Assembly (NCBI RefSeq): GCF_000600975.2
Contig: NZ_KK088649.1
Span: forward strand, 142,749 to 206,748
Origin: Limimaricola hongkongensis DSM 17492
GTDB taxonomy: Bacteria > Pseudomonadota > Alphaproteobacteria > Rhodobacterales > Rhodobacteraceae
Direction of reading: 5' to 3'
Length of the DNA stretch: 64,000 bases
The translations under genes and the position numbers were made by a program. Below, in pieces: positions 45,985 through 55,705 of this stretch. Under the pieces are notes generated by a model. The model was not told the DNA's origin. It saw only the letters and a program-made list of their open reading frames with translations, and did no database searches. Each line of letters starts with the position of its first letter. The stretch's first letter is position 1.

Positions 45985-46833
45985 ATGAAAGCGATGGTCC
46001 TGGCGGCCCTGCTTCTTGGCGGGGCGCCGTCCCAGCAGCCTGCCGCCTATATCGGCAGCCATGTCTGGTCCGAAAGCGCGCATGGCTCCGGCGGATTTTC
46101 CGCGATCGAGACCGACGGCACCGGCTTTGTCGCGATCAGCGACCGGGCCCGGATCGTCGACGGGCGCTTCAGCCGCGACGCCCAAGGCCGGATCACCGGG
46201 GTCGAGATCCTGCGCTCCGAGCCGCTGCGTTCGGGGCGCGAGGGGATCATGACCGGGCATCTGGCCGACAGCGAAGGGCTCGCGATCGGCGCCGACGGGC
46301 GGCGCTGGATCTCGTTCGAGGCGCGCGCGCGGGTGCGGTCCGAAACCGGGCCGAACGGCCCCGAGGTGCTGTCGCGACCCAAGGCGTTCGAGCGGATGCA
46401 GCTCAACAGCGCGCTGGAGGCGCTGGCGATCGACACGGCGGGCGCGCTCTATACCATCCCGGAGCGTTCGGGCCGCATCGACCGGCCCTTCCCGGTCTAT
46501 CGCTGGCAGGACGGGGACTGGTCGATCCCCTTCACGATCCCGCGGCGCGACAGCTTTCTCGTCACCGGGGCGGATTTCGGACCGGACGGCAATTTCTACC
46601 TGCTGGAGCGCGATTTCGTGGGCATCGGCTTTCGCAGCCGGGTGCGGCGTTTCGCGCCCGACGGCAGCGGCGAAACCGTGCTTCTGGAGACCGGCGTCGG
46701 GGTGCATGACAACCTCGAAGGCCTCTCGGTCTGGCGCGACGATGCGGGCCGGATCCGGCTCACCATGCTTTCGGATGACAATTTCCGCTTTTTCCAGACC
46801 ACGGAGTTCGTGGAATACGCACTGGACGAATGA
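45985..46833 (+). CDS. Phytase-like esterase-domain secreted protein
   Basis: A 282-residue protein with a signal peptide ([18 protein letters not shown]). The 'esterase-like activity of phytase' beta-propeller pattern is visible: [20 protein letters not shown] near residue 35, [18 protein letters not shown] near 93, [11 protein letters not shown] near 138, [11 protein letters not shown] near 248. It probably acts in the periplasm on phosphate esters or a related substrate; enzymatic activity is not proven. It begins four bases after the mepA stop and is likely co-transcribed with mepA. Confidence 0.88.
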   Translation: MKAMVLAALLLGGAPSQQPAAYIGSHVWSESAHGSGGFSAIETDGTGFVAISDRARIVDGRFSRDAQGRITGVEILRSEPLRSGREGIMTGHLADSEGLAIGADGRRWISFEARARVRSETGPNGPEVLSRPKAFERMQLNSALEALAIDTAGALYTIPERSGRIDRPFPVYRWQDGDWSIPFTIPRRDSFLVTGADFGPDGNFYLLERDFVGIGFRSRVRRFAPDGSGETVLLETGVGVHDNLEGLSVWRDDAGRIRLTMLSDDNFRFFQTTEFVEYALDE

Positions 46834-46966
46834 CGACCGTCGCGACTGCGGAGGATTGACCACAGTTCGGCTTCCCCCACGTAATGTCATATAAATTTCT
46901 GTTTGACGAAGCCGCCTTCCATGCCAGCTTTGGATCAGGCGAAACATAGCGAAAGGAGGTGATCCA

Positions 46967-47023
46967 GTGTCGAGAAGGGTATTGGAGAAATGTGTCGGGA
47001 CAGCTTGGGGAGTGCGTGGCTGA
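46967..47023 (+). CDS. Short ORF (18 residues) with a 15-base Shine-Dalgarno sequence
   Basis: GTG 46967 to TGA 47021 encodes MSRRVLEKCVGTAWGVRG. It is preceded at 46951-46965 by GAAAGGAGGTGATCC, complementary over 15 bases to the usual alphaproteobacterial 16S rRNA 3' end, with optimal spacing to GTG. A TATAAA sequence at 46890-46895 may be a -10 element. The stretch 46834-47178 has no larger gene. The peptide has no recognisable domain; it could be a leader peptide for arfB, a tiny protein, or the translated part of a ribosome-binding RNA. The site itself is clear; the function is unknown. Confidence 0.6.
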   Translation: MSRRVLEKCVGTAWGVRG

Positions 47024-47049
47024 GGCAGCCCTTGGCCGCATGTGACCCC

Positions 47050-47080
47050 AGGTGGACCACGGTCTAACCGGCCCACCTCC
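47050..47080 (+). promoter_or_regulatory. Competing anti-Shine-Dalgarno element
   Basis: CACCTCC at 47074-47080 can pair with GGAGGTG of the short ORF's ribosome site (46955-46961). The overlapping CCACCT at 47073-47078 can instead pair with AGGTGG at 47050-47055, closing a local hairpin. The two pairings exclude each other, the geometry expected of an on/off switch. Seen only by inspection; no energy calculation was done. Confidence 0.45.
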
Positions 47081-47091
47081 TGATCTTCGAA

Positions 47092-47125
47092 GGGTCGTTC
47101 CCCATCGCCGGGAACGGCCCTTTTT
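47092..47125 (+). terminator. Intrinsic terminator upstream of arfB
   Basis: GGGTCGTTCCC (47092-47102), a seven-base loop, GGGAACGGCCC (47110-47120), then five T bases. The 11-bp stem has one G-T pair. It ends 53 bases before arfB and closes the short-ORF transcript, so it is either that unit's terminator or an attenuator for arfB. Confidence 0.88.
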
Positions 47126-47178
47126 GTATGTCGCGCGCGCCCGCGCTATCTGTGGCGCGACGCTCCGGGAGAGGGACC

Positions 47179-47589
47179 ATGCTGAGGATCGACGACCGCA
47201 TCACCATCGAGGATTGGGAGCTGACCGAGCAGTTCACCCGCGCCTCCGGCCCCGGCGGGCAGAACGTCAACAAGGTGAGCACGGCCGTGGAGCTGCGCTT
47301 CGAGGCGGAGCGCTCGCCCAACCTCCCCGATCCGGTAAAACGGCGGCTGAGAAGGCTGGCGGGCCGCCGCTGGACCAATGACGGCGCGGTGCTGATCTTC
47401 GTGCAGGACACCCGCCACCAGCCCCGCAACCGCGAGATCGCCCGCGAGCGGCTGGCCGAGCTGGTGCGCCGCGCAATCGAGGTCCCCAAGCGGCGAATTC
47501 CGACCAAGCCGACCAAGGGCAGCGTCAGGCGGCGGCTGGAGGCGAAGAAGCAGCGCGGCGAGGTGAAGGCGCTGCGCCGCGATCCCTAG
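47179..47589 (+). CDS. arfB: Alternative ribosome-rescue peptidyl-tRNA hydrolase ArfB
   Basis: A 136-residue release-factor-like protein. The catalytic loop ASGPGGQNVNKVSTAVELRF (GGQ at about 26-28) hydrolyses peptidyl-tRNA on stalled ribosomes. The basic C-terminal tail (PTKGSVRRRLEAKKQRGEV) enters the empty mRNA channel. ATG 47179 follows GGAGAGGG. It is a backup to tmRNA trans-translation. An intrinsic terminator and a ribosome-site-like short ORF lie just upstream, suggesting attenuation linked to translation. The stop overlaps the convergent CBS gene. Confidence 0.94.
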   Translation: MLRIDDRITIEDWELTEQFTRASGPGGQNVNKVSTAVELRFEAERSPNLPDPVKRRLRRLAGRRWTNDGAVLIFVQDTRHQPRNREIARERLAELVRRAIEVPKRRIPTKPTKGSVRRRLEAKKQRGEVKALRRDP

Positions 47590-48122
47590 AGATTGCTGAC
47601 CAGCAGGATCATCAGGATCGTGTAGAGCATGATGCCGCCGCCGATCATCCAGATGCCGTAGTTCTGGCTGACATGCGCGCGGGCGAGGTTCTTGGCCTGA
47701 TAGATCAGGTCGGGCCAGGTGTAGGAGACGAAATCGCCCTGGCTGAACACGGCCTTCAGGCGGCCTTCGCTGTCGACGACCGGCAGGCGGCGGAACCGTT
47801 CGTTCGACATGATCCGCAGCCAGTTGAGCACCTCGTCATTCTCGTTGGCCAGGCGCAGCTCGGTGGTCATGATGTCGCCCAGCGGCGTGGTCTTTGGGTC
47901 GAGCCCCTTGTTGATCAGCTTGCGCATCAGGTCGCGCTCGGTGACGATGCCGATGACCTTCTCGTCGCCATCGACGATGACGACCGAGCCAAAGCCCTTT
48001 TCGGTCATCTCGGCCACTGCATCGGACACCATGACATCCCGGGTACGGGTCAGGGGGCGTTTCTTGCTGGTGAATTCCGGGCGGTCCCTGAGGCGCATCC
48101 CCGCGTGGTCGGTGGCTGCCAT
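47586..48122 (-). CDS. CBS-domain protein with C-terminal membrane segment
   Basis: A 178-residue protein. Two CBS motifs span about 25-145 (VMVSDAVAEMTEKGFGSVVI and the second half FRRLPVVDSEGRLKAVFSQG), which usually bind adenosyl nucleotides. A single membrane helix lies at the C-terminus (YGIWMIGGGIMLYTILMILL), so the CBS pair is tethered at the membrane. It starts at ATG 48122 behind AAAGGAG. The partner it regulates is not evident. Convergent with arfB. Confidence 0.9.
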   Translation of the reverse strand: MAATDHAGMRLRDRPEFTSKKRPLTRTRDVMVSDAVAEMTEKGFGSVVIVDGDEKVIGIVTERDLMRKLINKGLDPKTTPLGDIMTTELRLANENDEVLNWLRIMSNERFRRLPVVDSEGRLKAVFSQGDFVSYTWPDLIYQAKNLARAHVSQNYGIWMIGGGIMLYTILMILLVSNL

Positions 48123-48309
48123 GGCTGGCTCCTTTCGAATGACGTTTCGAACTGAGCTAGGCCGGAAGGCCCGTGGATGACGCAGGGTCACGCCCTTGTG
48201 ATGATGCTGCCCATGCGCTGCGATCGGGTCGAACGCTTCGCCGCGCCGGTTTCGAAATCGGGCAGGCCGCCCGGCGCATGGCGGCCTGCCTTGCGCGTGG
48301 CCGGACCGG

Positions 48310-48549
48310 TCAGAACACCCGGAACGTCTGCGTCGTCAGCGTCCGCTCGATCCCCTCGATGCCCATCAGGTGCTCGTTGAGATACATGCCGATATCCTCG
48401 CCCTCGGGCACGTAGATCTTCACCATGAGATCGAAGGCGCCGGAGGTCGAATACAGCTCGGAATGGATCTCCTTCAGCGCGATGGCGTCGGCCACCTTGT
48501 AGGTAGTGCCGGGTTTGCAGCGGATCTGGACGAAAAGCGGAAGCGACAT
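48310..48549 (-). CDS. Stand-alone Lrp/AsnC ligand-binding (RAM) domain
   Basis: A 79-residue protein starting MSLPLFVQIRCKPGTTYKVA. It has the RAM fold pattern (betaalphabeta; IRCKPGTTYKVADAI, IHSELYSTSGAFDLMVKIYV, GIEGIERTLTTQTF) of Lrp/AsnC regulators but lacks the N-terminal HTH. Such single-domain forms may bind an amino acid and modulate other proteins. It lies nine bases after pncB on the same strand. I see nothing in the 187 bases before it that would be a separate gene. Confidence 0.88.
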   Translation of the reverse strand: MSLPLFVQIRCKPGTTYKVADAIALKEIHSELYSTSGAFDLMVKIYVPEGEDIGMYLNEHLMGIEGIERTLTTQTFRVF

Positions 48550-48558
48550 GGGAATACC

Positions 48559-49845
48559 TCAGACGGTGACGGGAATGGCGTCCTGCGGGCCGACCCCGAA
48601 GACGCGCTTGTAGCGGGCGATCTCGGACGCCGGGCCCATCGCCTTTTCGGGGTTGTCCGACAGCTTCACGGTCGGCCGCCCCTCGGCGGCGACGGCCTTG
48701 CAGACGAGGCTGAAGGGCGCGAGCGCATCGCCCGCCAGACCCTTGAAATCATTGGTCAGCATCGTGCCCCAGCCAAAGCTCACCTTGACCCGGCCCGAAA
48801 ACCGCGCATGCAGGTCGAGGATCTTTTCGGCGTCGAGCCCGTCGGAAAAGATCACCAGTTTCTCGCGCGGATCCTCGCCGCGTTCCTGCCACCAGCGGAT
48901 CGCGGTTTCGGCCCCGGTCGCCGGGTCGCCGCTGTCGATGCGGATGCCGGTCCAGCCCGCCAGCCAGTCGGGCGCGCGATTGAGAAAGCCTTCGGTGCCA
49001 TAGGTGTCGGGCAGGATGATCCGCAGGTTGCCTTCGTGCTCGTCATGCCAGTCGGCCAGCACGTCATAGGGCGCGCGGGCGAGGCTTTCGTCATCCTCGG
49101 CAAGTGCGGCATAGACCATGGGCAGCTCATGCGCGTTGGTGCCGATCGCCTCCAGGTCGCGGTTCTTGGCGATCAGGCAGTTCGACGTCCCGGCAAAGCT
49201 GCCGCCCAGCCCCTCCAGCATCGCCTGCACGCACCAGTCCTGCCACAGGAAGCTATGCCGCCGCCGCGTGCCGAAATCGGCGATGCGCAGCCCCGGCGTG
49301 CCGCGCAGCCGCTCGACCTTTTCCCATGTGCGGGTCATGGCGCGGGCATAGAGCACCTGAAGCTCGAACCGGCCCATGTCGTTGAGCACGGCGCGCGAGC
49401 GCAGCTCCATCAGCACCGCGAGCGCCGGGATCTCCCACAGCATCACCTCGGGCCAGCTGCCTTCGAAGGTCAGCTCGTATTGCCCGTCGCGCTTTTCGAG
49501 ATGGTAGGGCGGCAGGCGGAGATTCTCGAACCAATCCATGAAATCGGGCCGGAACATCTGCCGCTTGCCATAGAAGGTGTTGCCGCGCATCCAGGTGCTT
49601 TCGCCGCGGGTGAGCGAGAGCGAGCGGATATGGTCGAGTTGCTCGCGCAGCTCGCCTTCGTCGATCAGCTCGGCGAGGCGGACGGATTTCGTGCGGTTGA
49701 TCAGGCTGAAGGTGACCTGCGTGTCGCGCCGGTTGCGGAACACCGACTGGCACATCAGCAGCTTGTAGAAATCGGTGTCGATCAGCGAACGGACGATCGG
49801 GTCGATCTTCCACTTGTGGTTCCAGACGCGGGTGGCGATGTCCAT
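48559..49845 (-). CDS. pncB: Nicotinate phosphoribosyltransferase
   Basis: A 428-residue type II phosphoribosyltransferase that forms nicotinate mononucleotide from nicotinate and [18 protein letters not shown] near residue 23, [16 protein letters not shown] near 206 (active-site His and Arg), [33 protein letters not shown] (PRPP loop) and [14 protein letters not shown] are diagnostic. It overlaps pncA by one base (TGATG on the minus strand), giving a pncA-pncB NAD-salvage operon followed by a RAM-domain gene. Confidence 0.96.
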   Translation of the reverse strand: MDIATRVWNHKWKIDPIVRSLIDTDFYKLLMCQSVFRNRRDTQVTFSLINRTKSVRLAELIDEGELREQLDHIRSLSLTRGESTWMRGNTFYGKRQMFRPDFMDWFENLRLPPYHLEKRDGQYELTFEGSWPEVMLWEIPALAVLMELRSRAVLNDMGRFELQVLYARAMTRTWEKVERLRGTPGLRIADFGTRRRHSFLWQDWCVQAMLEGLGGSFAGTSNCLIAKNRDLEAIGTNAHELPMVYAALAEDDESLARAPYDVLADWHDEHEGNLRIILPDTYGTEGFLNRAPDWLAGWTGIRIDSGDPATGAETAIRWWQERGEDPREKLVIFSDGLDAEKILDLHARFSGRVKVSFGWGTMLTNDFKGLAGDALAPFSLVCKAVAAEGRPTVKLSDNPEKAMGPASEIARYKRVFGVGPQDAIPVTV

Positions 49846-50447
49846 CAGGCGAGCCTCACGCCGGCGACGCGCATCGACTGGCGCGCATCCTCAAGGCTGC
49901 CGTCGAGGTCGATCCCGCGCGAAAGCTTCTCGATCACCGTGACCTCGTAGCCGAGCTTCGCGCCGTCGAGAGCCGAGTAGTTCACGCAGAAATCGGTGGC
50001 GAGCCCTGCAAGCGTGATCGCGGTGATGCCGCGCTCGGACAAGTAGCCGTGCAGCCCGGTGGGGGTTTCGCGGTCGTTCTCGAAAAAGGCCGAGTAGCTG
50101 TCGATCCCGCGGCGAAACCCTTTGCGGATGATCAGGTCGGCATCCGTGCGTAGGTCTGGGTGAAACGCCGCGCCTTGGCTGCCCTGCACGCAATGATCGG
50201 GCCAGAGCACCTGCGGCCCATAGGGCATTTCGGTCATCGACATCGGCGCGGCATTCGCGTGCTGGCTGGCAAAGGACGAATGGTCCGCGGGGTGCCAGTC
50301 CTGCGTGAGGATCACGGCGCGAAATTCGTCCATGACCGCGTTGATGCCGGGAACGATGGCATCGCCCTCGGCCACCGCCAGCGCGCCGCCGGGGCAGAAG
50401 TCGTTCTGCATGTCGATGACGATCAATGCCTCGTTGGCGGGGCGCAT
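49845..50447 (-). CDS. pncA: Nicotinamidase
   Basis: A 200-residue isochorismatase-fold amidase that turns nicotinamide into nicotinate. The catalytic Asp is in [16 protein letters not shown] (near residue 12), the Lys in [11 protein letters not shown] (near 110) and the Cys in [14 protein letters not shown] (near 152). Metal ligands fit [12 protein letters not shown]. It starts at ATG 50447 with the family N-terminus. First gene of the salvage operon; the divergent side has MnmH on the same strand, 51 bases upstream. Confidence 0.96.
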   Translation of the reverse strand: MRPANEALIVIDMQNDFCPGGALAVAEGDAIVPGINAVMDEFRAVILTQDWHPADHSSFASQHANAAPMSMTEMPYGPQVLWPDHCVQGSQGAAFHPDLRTDADLIIRKGFRRGIDSYSAFFENDRETPTGLHGYLSERGITAITLAGLATDFCVNYSALDGAKLGYEVTVIEKLSRGIDLDGSLEDARQSMRVAGVRLA

Positions 50448-50498
50448 GGCGGTCTCCTCAGCTCTACAGAACCGAGGTAAGCCGCGCCCGCGCCTGCG

Positions 50499-51551
50499 TC
50501 AAATGGCGCGCATCGCCGCCGCGATCTCGTCGGCGGCGCGATCGAGCCCCGCCGCGTCGAGCGTCGCCGCCGCCACGCTGGCCGCGAATTGCGGATCATG
50601 GGCGGCGCGCGACCGGGCATAGGCCGGGTCGTAATGCTCGGCCATCAGCGCGGCGGACAGCTCCACCATGCGCCGCTGCGCCAAAAGCGCCTGCCAGCCA
50701 TCGACCACCTCGTGCCCGCGATGCGCGCGCAACTGGTCGAGCAGCCGCGACAGCCGGGCCGGATCGGCGCTGACATCCTCGTATTGGCGGGCGAGAAATT
50801 CGGCCCGCGCCCCGATCGGCGCGGTGATCTCGATACGCGGGGCCTGCGTCATCACGGCCCAGAGCGCCGGTGGCAGGGTGATGCGCCCGATCTTGGAGCT
50901 TTCGGCCTCGACCAGCACCGGGCGCTCGGGGTCGAGCCTGGCGAGGCGCTCGGCGAGCCGGCTCTCGAAGCCCTTCTGCGCGGGTTGCTCCTCGGGGTCG
51001 CCGCCCAGGAGCGATCCGCGGTGATGGGCCAGCCCCTCGAGATCGAGCACCTGCCCGCCCCGCGCCTCCACGCGCGGCAAGAGCGCGGTCTTGGCGGTGC
51101 CGGTAAAGCCGTCGAGCAACACCAGCCGGTGCGGCAGCTCTGCGACGTAAAGCGCGTCATGCACCAGCCGGCGCCACGACTGGTAGCCGCCCGTCACCAC
51201 CTCGGCGCGCCAGCCGATCTGGGTCAGGATCGAGGCGAAGGAGTTCGACCGCTGCCCGCCGCGCCAGCAATAGACCAGCGGCCGCCAGCGGTATTCGCGG
51301 TCCGCGAGCGGACCGGCGATGTGATCGGCGGCGTTGCGCGACACGATCGCGGCGCCGATCTTGCGCGCGTCGAAGGGCGAGACCTGTTTGTAGATCGTGC
51401 CGACCTCGGCCCGCTCGGCATTCGACAGCACGGGCAGGTTGATCGCCCCGGGCACGTGGTCCTCGGCGAACTCGGCGGGGCTGCGCACGTCGATCACGTC
51501 GTCGAAGCCGTGGTCGAGAAAGGCGGCGATGGTGTCGAAACGGATGCTCAT
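50499..51551 (-). CDS. mnmH: tRNA 2-selenouridine synthase
   Basis: A 350-residue MnmH/SelU. The N-terminal rhodanese domain has VIDVRSPAEFAEDHVPGAIN and the catalytic Cys in LVYCWRGGQRSNSF near residue 97. A P-loop-like GFTGTAKTALL near 148 follows. It geranylates s2U34 and replaces the sulfur with selenium from selenophosphate made by SelD (24182-26335). The ATG at 51551 is chosen by homology; open frame extends 102 bases further. The presence of SelD and MnmH without SelA/B in view fits the selenouridine trait. Confidence 0.94.
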   Translation of the reverse strand: MSIRFDTIAAFLDHGFDDVIDVRSPAEFAEDHVPGAINLPVLSNAERAEVGTIYKQVSPFDARKIGAAIVSRNAADHIAGPLADREYRWRPLVYCWRGGQRSNSFASILTQIGWRAEVVTGGYQSWRRLVHDALYVAELPHRLVLLDGFTGTAKTALLPRVEARGGQVLDLEGLAHHRGSLLGGDPEEQPAQKGFESRLAERLARLDPERPVLVEAESSKIGRITLPPALWAVMTQAPRIEITAPIGARAEFLARQYEDVSADPARLSRLLDQLRAHRGHEVVDGWQALLAQRRMVELSAALMAEHYDPAYARSRAAHDPQFAASVAAATLDAAGLDRAADEIAAAMRAI

Positions 51552-51615
51552 GCGGGCCTCTCTACAGGGGCTGCGCCGGAGCGGGAAGCGGCGCGCGGGG
51601 GCCGAAGGTCGGATT

Positions 51616-51680
51616 TGCGTATTTGGAGAATGGTGAAAAGGGAGGCGCGCCATGTCATTTCACCATTCCGCAAATACGCA
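51616..51680. repeat. Palindromic copy of the TGCGTATTT repeat
   Basis: Left arm 51616-51638 reads TGCGTATTTGGAG then AATGGTGAAA; right arm 51658-51680 complements it with two mismatches, around a 19-base loop. It lies between the mnmH start and the end of serA, in a 210-base gap otherwise without features. Confidence 0.88.
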
Positions 51681-51761
51681 TGGCGGCGCATCGGGGCTTG
51701 GAACGACGAAGGGGCCGCGGCGTGCTGCGCCGCGGCCCCTGCCCCATGCCTCGCGGCGGAT

Positions 51762-53357
51762 TTACTCCTCGACGTCGAAGGTCAGCGCCTTGACCTGCTG
51801 GAACTTGCCGGTGTCGCGCAGCTTCTGCAGAGTCGGCTCTTCCACCGCCTCGTCGGCGTAAAGGATGGCGATCGCCTCGCCCGCGCGGTCGTTGCGGCCC
51901 AGCGTGAAGTTGGCGATGTTGACGCCGTTCTCGCCCATGATCGTGCCCAGCACCCCGATGATGCCCGGCACGTCGCGGTTGGTGGTATAGACCATGTGGC
52001 GGCCGATCTCGGCGTCGATGTTGATGCCCTTGATCTGGATGAAGCGCGGCTTGCCATCCGAGAACACCGTGCCCGCGACCGAACGCTCGCGCTTTTCGGT
52101 GACGACCGTGACCTTGACGTAGCCTTCGAAGGTGCCCGACTGGTCCTGCTTGGTGGTCGAGATCTGGATGCCGCGCTCTTTCGCGATCACCGGGGCGGAG
52201 ACCATGTTCACGTCCGGGTTCACCTTGCGCATGATGCCCGCCACCAGCGCCGAGTTCAGCGCCGCGAGGTTCATCTCCGAGACGACGCCGTCATAGAGGA
52301 TGTTGATCGCCTTGATCGGCTCGTCGGTCATCTGGCCGATGAAGTTGCCCAAGTGACCCGACAGGCCGATCCACGGCCCCATGATCTTCGCCTCCTCGGC
52401 GGTGATCGAGGGCATGTTGATGGCGTTGGTCACGGCGCCGGTCAGCAGGTAGTCCGACATCTGCTCGGCCACCTGCAGCGCCACGTTTTCCTGCGCCTCG
52501 GAGGTCGCGGCGCCCAAGTGCGGCGTGACGACGACGTTGGGCAGGTTGAACAGCGGCGATTCGGTCGCGGGCTCCTCGGCGAAGACGTCGAACGCCGCAC
52601 CGGCGACGCGGCCTTCGGTGATCGCCTCGGCCAGAGCCGCCTCGTCCACCAGCCCGCCGCGGGCGCAGTTGACGATGCGCACGTTCGGCTTGAGCTTGGC
52701 GATGTTCTCCTTGGACAGGATGTTCTTCGTCTGGTCGGTCAGCGGCACGTGCATGGTGATGAAGTCCGCGCGGCCCAGCAGCGCGTCCAGCTCGACCTTC
52801 TCGACGCCGATCTCGGTGGCGCGCTCTTCCGAGAGGAAGGGGTCGTAGGCCACGACCTTCATCTTCAGCCCATGCGCGCGGTCGATCACGATCGAGCCGA
52901 TATTGCCCGCGCCGATCACGCCGAGCGTCTTGCCGGTGACCTCGACGCCCATGAAGCGCGATTTTTCCCACTTGCCCGCATGGGTCGAGGCGTTGGCCTC
53001 GGGGATCTGGCGCGCGACGGCCATCAGCATGGAAATGGCGTGCTCGGCGGTGGTGATCGAGTTGCCGAAGGGCGTGTTCATCACGATGATGCCCTTCTTC
53101 GACGCCGCCGGGATGTCGACATTGTCGACGCCGATCCCGGCGCGGCCGATGACCTTCAGGTTGGTGGCCTTCTCGATCAGCTTCTCGGTCGCCTTGGTGG
53201 CCGAGCGGATGGCGAGGCCGTCATAGTCGCCGATGATCTCGGCCAGCTTTTCCTTGTCCTTGCCGAGCTTCGGCTGGAAATCGACCTCGATGCCGCGATC
53301 GCGGAAGATCTGCACGGCGGCGTCGGAAAGGGCGTCGGAAATCAGAACCTTGGGCAT
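51762..53357 (-). CDS. serA: Phosphoglycerate dehydrogenase (long form)
   Basis: A 531-residue SerA that oxidises 3-phosphoglycerate, the first step of serine synthesis. NAD motif GVIGAGNIGSIVIDRA near residue 148; catalytic Arg in RIVNCARGG, Glu in FAEEPATESP and His in VTPHLGAATSEAQ. C-terminal allosteric substrate-binding domain (about 320-450) and ACT domain (about 455-525; VPGIIGVLGTIMGENGVNI). This is the three-part form also seen in mycobacteria and plants. It lies 87 bases after serC on the same strand. Confidence 0.97.
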   Translation of the reverse strand: MPKVLISDALSDAAVQIFRDRGIEVDFQPKLGKDKEKLAEIIGDYDGLAIRSATKATEKLIEKATNLKVIGRAGIGVDNVDIPAASKKGIIVMNTPFGNSITTAEHAISMLMAVARQIPEANASTHAGKWEKSRFMGVEVTGKTLGVIGAGNIGSIVIDRAHGLKMKVVAYDPFLSEERATEIGVEKVELDALLGRADFITMHVPLTDQTKNILSKENIAKLKPNVRIVNCARGGLVDEAALAEAITEGRVAGAAFDVFAEEPATESPLFNLPNVVVTPHLGAATSEAQENVALQVAEQMSDYLLTGAVTNAINMPSITAEEAKIMGPWIGLSGHLGNFIGQMTDEPIKAINILYDGVVSEMNLAALNSALVAGIMRKVNPDVNMVSAPVIAKERGIQISTTKQDQSGTFEGYVKVTVVTEKRERSVAGTVFSDGKPRFIQIKGINIDAEIGRHMVYTTNRDVPGIIGVLGTIMGENGVNIANFTLGRNDRAGEAIAILYADEAVEEPTLQKLRDTGKFQQVKALTFDVEE

Positions 53358-53444
53358 TTGGATGCTCCTGTGGCGGTCGGACGCATCGCGTCCGGGGAAT
53401 GGGGGGATGCGGGGCGCAGCGCGCGCCCCGTGAAGGTCAGGGTC

Positions 53445-54600
<1,156 letters not shown>

Positions 54601-54603
54601 TGC

Positions 54604-54664
54604 TGGTATCCTTGCAGATAAGCGCCCCTCGTTGGGGAGGGGTGTCCCGCGGATGCAGATACGC
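54604..54664 (-). promoter_or_regulatory. serC leader RNA structure (candidate serC motif)
   Basis: On the minus strand an outer stem pairs GTATC-TGCA (54654-54662) with TGCA-AG-GATAC (54606-54616) and an inner hairpin pairs CCCCTC with GAGGGG (54625-54642) around a six-base loop. The whole structure ends five bases before the serC ATG. A cis-regulatory 'serC' RNA motif is known upstream of serC in alphaproteobacteria; the position and compact two-stem form agree, but I cannot compare with its covariance model here. Confidence 0.5.
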
Positions 54665-54759
54665 CCTGCCCAGTGCTTTCACAACATCGAAATTGCCGCT
54701 AAGGCAGCGCGAAACGTCGCAAGCGGCCCCGCCCGCGCCACTATCGGAAACTTCTGCCC

Positions 54760-55632
54760 ATGTTCACAGCGCTCCTGCTCTCCGCCCCCGGCACCCCGAT
54801 CGACCCCGCTCTCGCCGAGGCGCTGCGCGGCGCATGGGGCGGCAGCGCGCTCGACTGGCTCGCGCCCGGCGAAGCGGTGGAATTCGGCATGCCCGAGATT
54901 CCCTCCAATCGCTGGGATGTCTGGGCCGAGCTGCAGCAAGGCGGCGTCGACCTCGTGGTTCAGAAGACCGAAGGACGGCGCAAGAAGATGCTGCTCGCCG
55001 ACATGGACAGCACCATGATCGAGCAGGAATGCATCGACGAGCTGGCCGCCGAAGCCGGCGTCGGCGAGCGCGTGGCCGAGATCACCGCGCGGGCGATGAA
55101 CGGCGAGCTCGATTTCGAAGGCGCGCTGGTCGAGCGGGTGGGCTTGCTCAAGGATCTCGACGAAGGCGTCATCGCCCGCGTGCTCGAAAGCCGGATCACC
55201 CACATGCCCGGCGGGCGCGCCCTGATCGCCACGATGAAGGCCAATGGCGGCCACGCGGCGCTGGTCTCGGGCGGCTTCACCGCCTTCACCGAAAAGGTGG
55301 CCGCGGCGCTGGGCTTCGACGAGCACCGCGCCAACACGCTCCTCGCCTCGGGCGGCAGGCTCACCGGCGAGGTCGCCCGCCCGATCCTCGGGCGCGAGGC
55401 CAAGATACAGGCGCTGCACGAGATCACCACCCGGCTCGGGGTCACGCCCGCGGACGTCATCGCGGTGGGCGACGGGGCCAACGATCTGGGCATGCTCGGC
55501 CTTGCGGGCACCGGCGTGGCGCTGCACGCCAAGCCGGTGGTGGCCGAACAATGCGAGGTGCGGGTGAACCACGGCGACCTGACGGCGCTGCTCTACATCC
55601 AAGGCTACCGCAAGGAAATGTTCGCCATTTGA
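54760..55632 (+). CDS. serB: Phosphoserine phosphatase
   Basis: A 290-residue HAD phosphatase, the last step of serine synthesis. Motif I DMDSTMIEQECIDELA near residue 81, motif II LVSGGFTAFTEKVAAALGF near 168, Lys in REAKIQALHEI and motif IV AVGDGANDLGMLGLAG near 237. The N-terminal 75 residues form an ACT-like region. Divergent from serC with 159 bases between starts, so both arms of the pathway can be controlled from one intergenic region. Confidence 0.96.
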   Translation: MFTALLLSAPGTPIDPALAEALRGAWGGSALDWLAPGEAVEFGMPEIPSNRWDVWAELQQGGVDLVVQKTEGRRKKMLLADMDSTMIEQECIDELAAEAGVGERVAEITARAMNGELDFEGALVERVGLLKDLDEGVIARVLESRITHMPGGRALIATMKANGGHAALVSGGFTAFTEKVAAALGFDEHRANTLLASGGRLTGEVARPILGREAKIQALHEITTRLGVTPADVIAVGDGANDLGMLGLAGTGVALHAKPVVAEQCEVRVNHGDLTALLYIQGYRKEMFAI

Positions 55633-55705
55633 TCTTGCACGAATCGACCGGCGGCCCGAAACTGGCGGCGGGGCGAACAGGCCCCGTCACCTGCGGGAGA
55701 CCGAC

